DNA of 64,000 bases from NCBI RefSeq assembly GCF_037126465.1, contig NW_026999295.1, forward strand, positions 2,480,001 to 2,544,000, read 5' to 3'. This document shows positions 46,771 to 56,735 of this stretch, piece after piece. A model generated the notes under the pieces. That model did not search any database, had not been told where the DNA came from, and worked only from the letters and a program-made list of their open reading frames with translations. Each line of letters begins with the position of its first letter. Position 1 is the first letter of the stretch. Position numbers and translations under genes: made by a program. The DNA is from Ornithodoros turicata. Lineage: Eukaryota; Arthropoda; Arachnida; Ixodida; Argasidae.

Positions 46771-47796
46771 GGTGTCGGAGCCAACCGAAAACCGGAACCG
46801 AAAACCAAAAAAAAAAACGCTATCTTGGTGCGAACCGGAACGGAATCGAAACCGTATACGTTTTTTTCGCTCAGGAGGGAAACCGGAAAATATATTTAAC
46901 GGTTTTCGGTCCAAAAAAAACTTCGCCGGTTTGGACTACGGATAGGCGAATGAAACACACGTCGTGTGCTCTGAAGTCATGTCATGGGTACCATACGAGG
47001 GTTACGGTTACGGTGGAATGTATTTCGGTATACTATGACACATTAGGCTCCCTTTGTAATGGTTTATCGTTCGAGCACGCACACAGACTTAGAGGTACAT
47101 GTGACTGTCTAGCAATGTGCCATACTGTTCGTTCTAATTTGATCACCGCAAACTCTCCTCAACTAAACAGCGACCCAAGGGGGCTGCATAACGGCTTCTT
47201 TATCGGTAATGTCGCGCAACGCGTCCCTTGTTTGAGAGCAGCTAAGTTGAACACATTTACGTGTACGCGAGGGCAAGCCCGTGCGAAGTGGCAACTCTTT
47301 TGTGGACAGGACACGAAGAAAATAAAACGGAGCCGTCGAGCGCGTTTGTGAGTGAAGGTGTTCCTCGATTTGCGTCGTACTCGTGCGGTGGTGCTTGCTG
47401 GCTAGACAGTAGCAACAGACATTCGGATGGGACGCGATCACTCCAACCCATCAAGAAATTACTTTACGTATGACATCACGACAAACAAATCCGTTTGTAG
47501 CATGTGCTTCAAGAAAGGAGAAAGCCTATTTGAACAGACAGTAACCTACAGGAACCAGGAGCTACAAATTTCACAGCTGTCTATTAATATTAAATACCAT
47601 GTATGCGGAATAAACGGGTTTACATTTTGTAACATTGATTTTTTTTGTGGGGATAAATATTCCCAGCAGAAGCGGAACCGGTTAAAAACCGGTATGAACC
47701 GTTATTTTTTTGCTCCGGAGCAGAACCGGTACCGGATCGTTTATGATGTAACCGGAACGAAAACTGGAACGAAAAACGTTTCGGTTCGACACCCTG
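46768..47796 (+). mobile_element. hAT-like element inside LINE, perfect 8-bp target duplication
   Basis: Starts CAGGGTGTCGGAGCCAACCG and ends CGTTTCGGTTCGACACCCTG. CTTCTATG is present directly on both sides (46760-46767 and 47797-47804). The LINE 3' region is continuous across the insertion, so this element is younger than the LINE copy. Length 1029 bp. Both subterminal parts are rich in ACCGGAACC-type motifs in inverted orientation. Confidence 0.9.
47427..47560 (+). pseudogene. possible BED-finger remnant of hAT transposase
   Basis: From ATG at 47427 the frame reads MGRDHSNPSRNYFTYD, then TNKSVCSMCFKKG. The aromatic 'YF' followed by C-x2-C is the start of a BED zinc finger, the N-terminal DNA-binding domain of many hAT transposases. 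The paired histidines and the catalytic domain are absent. Short match; moderate certainty. Confidence 0.45.
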
Positions 47797-48090
47797 CTTC
47801 TATGTCAGTTGCTATGAAATTTTTCTCCTCCCCCTTATCATATTTGTTAGTTATCTGTACCTATGTGAACGAATTCCCTGTTTTATGCTTTAATACATCT
47901 TTTTATATAAGTTTGTACTGTCGTCGTTTCTTTATTTTCCTGTTTACTTACTGCTAATTGTGTTGTTCTTTTTTGCTTGTTTGTTTGTTTCTATCAAGTT
48001 GCTGTAAATGTATCTTACGCTCCAGTTCCCACCACCCATGTAATATCCTCCGGACCCTTGGGGTTCTCGAAATAAATAAATAAATAAATA

Positions 48091-51000
48091 TGAATGTTAT
48101 ACTAGTGCGCGCAAGTACACTCTGATGTAGGTCCACGGTCTCGTCATGATACAGAAGGAATACTGCGACACACTTGATTGAAAGCATTGCTGCGAGTTAG
48201 CTTGTTTCCCGACTGATTGTGCGCTGAATTGAACTTGCAGTTTTGTAAAACAACTTCAATATAATGCAGTCGTAGCGAGATAGTTTCCTTGGTTTTGTGG
48301 CATATTGCGCTCACTTCATCTGCTTTCTCTCGGGCCCCGTTTGGGCTATCGCGGCCTCAATGGGGGTCGTGGCACATGGTTTGGGAAAGACTGAGGCATA
48401 CTGTATATTGTTACATGTGACATATTGTAGTGTACTGAAACCAGCTTCACTGTTGTATTGTTTCTTCGCATGGTTACTTCTTCAACGTTACTTGAATGAG
48501 GAATGCGGAGAATGAGGAAATGCATGCCTGGCATGTTCTGGATGTTCTCTAATTGCTGACCCGTGCTGTTGGGCTAAAATCCAGCAACTACACAAGAAGA
48601 TTAACAAATGCAGAACAGGAGACAGAAACACGGACACAATGACATGATTGAGATCATGATGTCAACTTTTTCTGTGTCTCTGGTTCTACATCTTATAAAC
48701 ATGTGCCACATTGCCAGCACCCTTTCCCTCTAGCTACGAAGCAAGCCTCTCAGTAAAGGAATGCAGGTTGTCAAATGCACGTAAACACTGCTTACATTTT
48801 TGGGGATCTTCGCTCATCTAATGTTTATGGCAGAAAATGCTCCTCTAGTTCACATGGCATACTGAATATGAGTGTGCTCCACAGCCACAAACTAAATTAC
48901 CGTTCATAAGTGCATCATGCAAGCTCATTGATTCTGATGCAAATTGCTCATGAAATAACATGGGGTGGGGTGAAGCACACTGGAATCACATGTCGCGTCA
49001 CTAGCAGTGCCGTACTCACTCAGCAGTGACATCACAAGCAGCGATTTTTCACTGAAGCCTGCAACTCAACGATGTAATTCACATCCCGATTGCAGAAAAA
49101 GTAGCACATGTTTGTTATAACTTGGTATACAGTTGAAACTTGTTAATGTGATGACGGTCATTCTCGTGGATTTTGGCAATGAAACCATTTTAGGATAAAA
49201 AACACCTGTCAAGGTGTAAGCTATGAAAAGCAGTAAATTGAGTGAGGCATTTTAAATTGCCTTTTTTCCTTTATATTTTCAATGCTGACATACATCAACT
49301 TGTGTAACAGTCAATTTGCGCTATTCCAGCCAAAACCAGCCAGAGATGTAGCTTGACTCTCTTAAATGTCACTGAAAAAAATTGTGTGCATTTTTTAGAC
49401 GATGCATATAACGAATGTAAATCATCATTTTGTTTTCTTGAACAATGGGGGCGCACTAAACTGTGCCGAAATATGAAGTTGTCCTTTACGAGCTTCCTTC
49501 TGACATCTACATATCCATCATTTGTGCGCTTTCCTTGCCGGGTGTTAAAGGGGAAGCACTGGTCTGCCATCCCAAAGGGCATGTAGAACGAGTATAAATC
49601 TGGTGATGTAGTGAGAACTCAAGAACGGAGCACATTTTGGGTAAAGCTTACGTTAAATTTCCGGCAAATTAGTATTCTTGAAGGAGCCCCAGATTATTTA
49701 TGCTTGTCTTGTGATTAGCTTCACATAAAAATATCAAGCTGATCTATATTCATTGTTTAACCAAGTGTTTGAGCATATGAAGCACTTGCAAAAAATTACT
49801 TTTTTGTCAGATAGTATATTCACATATAGGTCGTCTAAAAGAATTCTTCCCTTATTTGTATAACTAGTCCTCTCCTGTAACATATTGAAAATCCACAGGT
49901 TTATTTTTCTTTAAAAAAAAAAAACAGAAAGAAACATTGTCACCATCATGTGCTGCAGCTTGTTCGTCAGTTGAGGTCGTCTAGGAAGCAAAAAAAGATG
50001 CCTTTGTGGCTGTCTCCTGGGAAAATCGACACTTTGCTTTTCCATTTTGAGAACCTACGCAAGAAAAATGTTTGTTCTTACGCAAGAAAAATGTTTCGTC
50101 AGCCCATTCATACCCCATCTATATGACGCTATAGCACACTTTGAACGAATTTTGCATTCAACTGTTCTGCCCAGTTCTACAGATTAGTTGCAGTCGCTGC
50201 TTCATACCAGCTTTGTCAACATTTATGATTGTTTTCACATACCTGAAATCATCTGGAAAGTGAAGAAATCTCATCATTTCAAGGGCATACCCTCTCGTAT
50301 AGCGTGTTCAGAATCTGCTGGCATGTGTTTTCTGTGGATCTTACTGCATGAGCTGACCATATTGGCTCAGATCATGTCAGAATGCGTCGTAACAGCTTTT
50401 GGAAACAATTTATTATGATCTCGTGTGCCCTTCAACCACAACAGAAAAAAAAAAGCCCACAGTCTTTCTTTTAGTGGAAATAGGTGTTTTTGCTGCATTA
50501 ACAGAAAGTGGCTCAAAGTAATAGTACCTCCTTGTGGCCTGGGTGGAGCATGCCTCACTGTGCTTTATGTCCAGTAACTTATCCAACCGTATCTCTTTGG
50601 CAGTGAGCCACAACGTATGCAGTCTTCAAGCTTTCTTTCACCAGGTAGAACAGCTGACAGCTCTGCAGGCATCAGAATATCTGCACGCAATAGGGGGCTG
50701 CAACCTATCCCTATAGGTGCCAACGTTTTAAATGGTACTGCGAACACAGTCATAGTAGGCTTTATCACGGCACAAAGCAATTATGTGAAAGTCATGCTTG
50801 CGGAGGCAAAGACATGCTTGCCAAAGCCAAAGAGGCAATGCGATGCTTATGTAGGGTTTTATTATGCCCTCCTGCTCAGTGTATGGCTTCTGTTTTTAGC
50901 TGGAACAAAGCAATATAAAAAAAAATCCGAGGAAAGAAATATGCCACCTTCAGTTGCCATCGACCAAGCAAACTAAGTCAATAATGGTGGTTGTTATGTC

Positions 51001-52930
51001 ACTCCGCTATGTGATTGTGTTCATGTTAATCCACCTGTTTGGTACTGTGGTACCAGCTACCTTCCTTGTAGTGTAACATATATCTGACCGCATGGAGGAC
51101 AAAGAGGAGGAATTAGCTAGTCTGGCGTAGGAGCTCTCACACTGGCATAGCTGGTCAAAAAGAAAATGTGGGCCATACATCACATAAAACACAAATACCA
51201 GTATATTTTCAGCAAGCACTGGCTAATTTCTAGTAGGTGCGGTGCATATAGCGTGTGCATTGACTGATTTTTTATTCTTAGAGAAATCATATTTTCGCAG
51301 TTATAAGGGATGACAACATGTTCTACATCCGAAGTGGATGTACTAATTAGGTCTCGTTTAATTGTTGGAAATAGAAGGTCGGTGCAAATGCAACGTCGGT
51401 TTTCCTATGTGCCGCTATAGTTTTCAAAAGAATGCTCGTGACCATTTAGTGCGAGGACATGGCCCCCAAATAATGGTTGTGTGAGAGTAAGTCTCGGAGC
51501 GTTCTTTTTGCCTTTTCAGTTGAACGTGAGGAAGAAACAACGCTGCAGAACTGCAAGCAGCACATTTAATGTAATGTCGCGCAGGATGCAAGTTCTACAG
51601 CGATTTCATATTTCAGCACAATATTTTGAAGCTGTAAATATAGGTGCAAGGGTACCATTCAATGAAGTAGGTGATAACGTAAATTTTAGACCGCTTTTTG
51701 GCGTGGGTGCTTGGCATAAAGAGTGACCTGCTAATAAACGTACTTGGGGATTTCTGAATGTGAAGATCATAGGAGAGAAAGGAAGGCAAACATGTACAAC
51801 AGAGGGTGCCATTCATTTCTCACACTTCTGATTTCAGTTACTTACCGCGCTTGGTTTTCTTCAGTTCCGACATTTGATAACCAGAATTTGCACTGTATAT
51901 CCACGCGAATAAAAAAGATGCAAAAATTTCTGTGAGCAAATTTCATGCTTTTTAAGACCTTGAACATGGCATTCTTAGGTTTCAGGGTATTCAAAGACCA
52001 GTGGAAACGAAGTGCTTGAAGTATTATGTCTAGATACATCTCTTGCAGTTTTTGCATGGTAAATCGTTGTCTAGGAAGGTGCGCGAATCAATGTGGATGT
52101 TCCTGAAATTAGAACCTTAATTCGTTACACATTGAGATTACCGTATTCTGGTTACAAAAAAATAGGGCATCTCTACTGACTCAAGTTATTCATACGAGAG
52201 AAAATATTTTTTTCTTGCAAACAAACAAACAATTTCTTCACATTCATGTGGAGCTTATTTGCAGAAATGCATTTCGAGAATCTGTCCAGTACCTGTTCCC
52301 TGCATTTATCAGAACGTAGGCTCACAAGGAAAACCACAGGCAGCTTCCGATTTCACGATTCTACGGTTCTGAGGCTGGAACACACACAAACACATACAGA
52401 CGGACAAACACAACACATCCACACGGTATCGGACTCAGGCTTTTTCGTCGATCGTCACTTTTCAACTCTACGATTTCACAACCAAGGCAGCCCTGCAGGA
52501 GAATGGCGATGTTCGCGACAATGTTCATAATATAGCAGGTGTCCACCATAGCTGGAACCAACACCGGGAACTCATTAGGTGACACGACACGAATTCAGAG
52601 TTCGACATACTCAAATTTGACAGGCGAGCAGCAGAACAAATCATTAACCGCAGTGTCAACAGAATCCTGATATCCGGCGGAGAATACAGTAAACGATTCG
52701 TCCAGATTCGGTACTCTCGTTCCCAGCCCACCGCAAAAAGCCTCACCCTGCGGGGAACTATTTTGAGACGCGGGAGCCAAAAGCCTTCGCTGCACTGAGG
52801 CTGTCGTGCCTGTCGACCAATCAGAGACGATTTTTTTTGAAAGTTTGAATCTGAAGCGTTTGTATGCAAAAGTTGATTTTTACAGCTTTATCTTTACACC
52901 GTTGATTTTTTCGTGATTTATTTCGAGGAG
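48091..52930. other. no gene recognised; AT-rich spacer
   Basis: Short open frames on both strands without motifs. Nothing supportable as exon, RNA gene or mobile element was found in this 4.8 kb. Confidence 0.45.
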
Positions 52931-52931
52931 T

Positions 52932-54060
52932 TTATTCTCGAAGTTTATTTTGCAAAGTGTAAACCAGAGTGATCCCGCATATTCGATCCTCTTTGGACCG
53001 CGCTTGCTCAATATAGGCATCCCCAGGTCTCAATCTTTCTGGCGGCCTGGTTGAAGATTCGGGGAGAACAAAAACATCCCTGACGTAGTCATTAAAGGAC
53101 GATGTTATATCCACTTCCTTGATGGCCTGCCTCGCAACGTCATATAATCTTGCTGCTTGATATCCTTCAGGAGGGGCCCGAGCAATGATTCTCTAAATCT
53201 CAGCGAGGATGGCCTATGGCTGTTGATCTTGAGCCGCCACCTGTGGAGGTGGGGCGAACCCTCAACTGCTATGGGACTGAGAAGGATAGCATGCAGCAGG
53301 TTCCTGTACGAAGCTTGCTTACGATGACATTTTATAGCCAGACGCAGAAAGCACACCTCAGCTTGCGCCAAAAGCATTTCATCCCTCGTCGTCCAGCGTG
53401 GTTCTACTCGAGAGATGTCAATACCAAGGATGGGAACCCGAGAGAGGGAAGAAGAGAGGACACAACAAATTCTCAAACACCGCAAAAACTTTAATACACC
53501 TGTGCCCTATATCCAAAAACCGGAGAAGAACCTGTGCCCTATATCCTCCGGAGAAGAGGAGGTCCTCCTATCCGGACGTTTTTGGATATATAGGGCACAG
53601 GTGCATTAAAGTTTTTGCTGAGTTTGAGAATTTGAGGTGTCGTCTCTTCTTCCCTGTCTCGGGTTCCCCTCCTTGATAATGCACCAGCTTGTCAGCGCTT
53701 TGTCTCTTCTATAGGACGTCAATACCTTGCTGGTACTCAATAGGATGACGACCCTTCCTGTGAAGACTCAGGCCAATCTTTCACGTAAAACTCATCCCAC
53801 ATTGTGGACACCTGACGGCAGGATCTTCTTGTGAGCATTGAGGACCATCAGAGGAGGCTCGGGAACCAGAGGTACTTGGCATAGCGTCGTCAGGAACGGA
53901 GGAGAAAAAACATCTTGAGAGAGGGCTCGGGATCCAGAAGTACTCGGCACAGCGTAGTCAGGAGTATAGCCACCGGAGAGAGGAACGTCTTGTGAGCGCT
54001 GGAGATCATCAAATGGGGCCCGGGAACCCGAAGTACCCGGCACAGCGCTTGAGGACGTCC
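52932..54060 (-). pseudogene. RLE-LINE N-terminal fragment (C2H2 finger, Myb-like)
   Basis: On the minus strand, a Ser/Pro-rich part made of about three degenerate repeats (VPGTSGSRAPF, VPSTSGSRALS; 53820-54050) is followed by a C2H2 finger CPQCGMSF, a stop, then IGLSLHRKGRHP. After an insertion at 53426-53717, the Myb-like part RVEPRWTTRDEMLLAQ and AIKCHRKQASYRNLL, and the following SSFNDYVRDVF, parallel the intact-order copy at 62090-62896. The fragment stops near 52980. Several stops and shifts; dead. Confidence 0.7.
53426..53674. mobile_element. foldback MITE in RLE-LINE fragment
   Basis: Arms 53426-53520 and 53578-53674 are inverted copies: GGGAACCCGAGAGAGGGAAG pairs with CTTCCCTGTCTCGGGTTCCC, and CACCTGTGCCCTATATCC pairs with GGATATATAGGGCACAGGTG. 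The 9-mer GTCAATACC occurs at 53417-53425 and 53718-53726, flanking the insertion plus 43 extra bases on the right. Confidence 0.75.
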
Positions 54061-54990
54061 TGCGCGCTCTCGTGCGCCCATACTCCCCGAAATGACAGGG
54101 TAACACTGCTGACCATGGTATTGTCGTGAGAGGCGTCCGAAGCCTGGGCTACCACATCTGGTCTGTTATATTTTAAAACTTTGTGTGTTCCGACAAGTTG
54201 CGCATCTAAGATGACTGCAGTGTCCTCTTTCCTCGCGACGATATCGGACTTCAGCACCCGCTCCGGGACGCTCAACTTGGGTTCCTCCACCACAGAATAT
54301 CCTAGATCTGCCAATCTCCTTGCTGCATATTTAACGACGTTATTGTGCTTCCTGACTCTGGCCCCGTGAGTCCTGTGGCAGACTTGCAGTACATGCGCCA
54401 AGGTTTCGTGAGAGTGGCATCCTACTCTGCGCTCACGAGCACCCTCGAGTCCGCGGCCAGATCGGGTCAGACAGGGCAATGTATTAATTCGTATCTTCGT
54501 GGCATCGATTAATTGATGCCCAAGTATCACCCTGGTGCCCTCCGAAATCCACCGATGCGCACATGGCACGAAGGGGGCATCTGCTATGGCCTTTCCATCG
54601 TTAGTACGATACAACTTGCTCGCCCAGTACGTGCATACTGCCTCAGTCGATCGTAGACGCCTTTCGTCCATGGTTGATGCAGCAGTAGCCGTCTGAAGCT
54701 GTGCGCGGATGTATCCAGGTTCGTAGGCCTCGCGCACAACGGGGCTAGAGGAGTTATATAGGGTAATGAGACGTTTCCGCTGGAGCCCCGACACGTTTAC
54801 CCTGAAGGAGGGTACTCCCAGACCTCCGCTTGCAGTTGGAGCGTAAAAGAACGAAACAGGAGTGGTCATGCGGGAGTCGTAACCACTGCCTCACTGGACC
54901 ACGGATGTTGACATCCATCTTCCTGAGAAGTCCCAGAGACCAGCGTCCCAATATCAGTCGATGGTAAAACCGCGGCGCCATGTACGTCCG
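54009..54990 (-). pseudogene. RLE-LINE C-terminal fragment (thumb and endonuclease)
   Basis: Minus strand: FYHRLILGRWSLGLLRK and RQWLRLPHDHS, a frameshift near 54860, then GGLGVPSFRVNV. RINTLPCLTRSGRGL leads into the CCHC region ETLAHVLQVCHRTHGARV and RKHNNVVKYAARRL. The restriction-like endonuclease core is SDIVARKEDTAVILDAQLV. The first Pro of the usual PD motif is Ser. It ends VWAHESAQDVL with a stop at 54009. RT motifs are absent: the copy is cut near 54990. Its end runs straight into the N-terminal fragment of another copy. Confidence 0.85.
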
Positions 54991-55917
54991 CAGGATAATT
55001 AACCGCTATTGGGGCTTTAAAGGAGCTAGGAAAGCACTTTAACCACTAGCATTTTTTGAACCTAGCGGTTAGTAAGCTTATTAAAATGCACCATGCGAAG
55101 TAATACTATCAACAGGTGACCGACAACGACGGTTAAGTTTGCGTCCGACAACATATCAGCGTGCACTGAGACAACACGTGACTAGCGTAAATTTTAGCTG
55201 ACTATAAAATGCACATGTTGCGTGCGGAAAACTGCCAACGGCAAACTGTGACTAACCCAGCCATAATATTGCAAGCACACAACTAACCAACGAACGTGCC
55301 GCCCTGCTAAGCCAAATGGCTTCTAAATGTGTCTTTCGTTCGCTAAGACGACTTGGACACATATAGAAAATTCCTGAATTTGAGTGGTTAAATAGTGATG
55401 TTATGTTCTTAATCGCGGCATATCATCTTACTAATCAGCATTTCCCCTTTTCCTTGTTTCCAGAACATGAATTTCGTGAACGGGGGTTTCACGACCAGGA
55501 ATATCGAGGTCCTCCCTTATTCATCCCTTGACAGGGAGAAAGCAGGGGGATAGAAAACGGAAAGAAAGAAAAGAAAACCAGTCAGCACTGACCCGGATAG
55601 AAGCGCGGTCGCCGCTTTTAACTTTTATTACGTCACCCATGGCGTTTTTTTTTCATTCTCCTCCTCGTTTGACGCGGAGGAGCGAGTCGAGTGGGAACAC
55701 GCGCGATGATGTTCAAGTGTCTTTTCTTCTACGAAAAACATCGCGCACAGAGAAAATTTTCGTGTTAATCATCAAGTTAAGTTACCTGCTTCCACAACGC
55801 GTTCGGAACGAAAATTTTTTTTAGATGGCTTTCAGAGCTCCTTGAAGGGAGCCCGGCGGATACGCAACAAGGCCTGTTCGGGGCCTCAGACGGGTGCGCG
55901 TGCCCTACCATCCGCGC
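54991..55917. other. unassigned DNA between LINE fragment and satellite
   Basis: No motif recognised. It may include the 5' part of another satellite-inserted element, because its right edge coincides with the satellite break position used at 63025. Confidence 0.4.
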
Positions 55918-56026
55918 TCAAAAGCAGATTAATCTTAGTGCCGCCTATTACTCGACTTTGAATGGATTGTATTTCAAAAACATGGTGGGTATGAAACTTG
56001 GTCGTCCTTTGTGTCATTTAGCTATG
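55918..56026 (+). repeat. 107-bp satellite, isolated monomer
   Basis: One monomer starting AAAGCAGATTAATCTTAGTG and ending TGTCATTTAGCTA. Both edges fall at the CATTTAGCTA/CCGAAAGCAG position of the monomer. Confidence 0.9.
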
Positions 56027-56735
56027 TATGTCTGGCGCGGAGTGCCCCCACTCGCAGTACAGGACCACTGGGACACACCCCTTTCCATCTTTCGCACACT
56101 TGATGACTCGGCAGTGCTCGCCGTACAAAGCCGAGACCCCCCACCTGAGATAAACCCTGAGAGAGGCCCCAGCTGGCCGAGATACGTGCCTGGCTCCGGC
56201 CCACCACCGGCTAACGCCCTCGCACCACACCACTCGACGGATAGCGCAGGGGGTTGCCAAAGCCCCCCGCACCCCTCTGCTACCAGGCTGGACTACAGGA
56301 GGACGCCACCCCTCCTAGCCTCCCTGAGGGCCCCTGTGGAACGGGGAAAGGGGACGGGAACTTCCCCTCACCACAAAGCGGTCCTGGTGAACTTAATCCT
56401 AGCAAAAGAAACGGGATTTTACCTCTACGGCTGCTGCTACAAGAGGCCGCCTCACCTCCAGGCATTCGTGTCTTGCAGGCCAGGTTCCGGCCCCCAAGAA
56501 TCTGGGTTACAACCACATGCCACGGAAGTTAGCCACAGGAACTGTGCCCGAACACTAGGTACCACCGGGGAGCGCTGCCGTTGGGGACGTGAAAGGACAC
56601 CAGTGATGAACATTAAAAGAAGCCATCACGTTTCCTATCTCCCGGCAGGGAGATGCTGCGAGGCACGTCTCCTGACGGCCCATTACAAGGGTCCGCCTCC
56701 TTTCCGACTTCAGGTCCTGTCAGTCCTGTCAGTCG
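56027..56735. other. GC-rich insert in satellite, unknown
   Basis: About 700 bp of GC-rich DNA unlike its surroundings, interrupting the satellite. Its left edge is at the same monomer position as the R2-type insertions. The right junction lies in small duplicates of CTGTCAGTCGT. A plus-strand frame runs through it (271 codons, 55958-56773, including satellite at both ends), rich in Pro/Gly/Arg with no motif. The minus strand starts GGCAACCCCCTGCGC near 56259. A non-autonomous insertion or a 5' UTR-like remnant is possible. Confidence 0.5.

Larger units (their letters stand above)
44319..48090 (+). mobile_element. APE-type LINE, plus strand, split by hAT element
   Basis: Endonuclease end, RT and C-terminal region in order, then a 3' UTR resumed after the 1.03-kb insertion at 46768-47796. 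The UTR ends GGACCCTTGGGGTTCTCG followed by (AAAT)n at 48070-48090. The 5' part of the endonuclease is missing. Confidence 0.85.
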
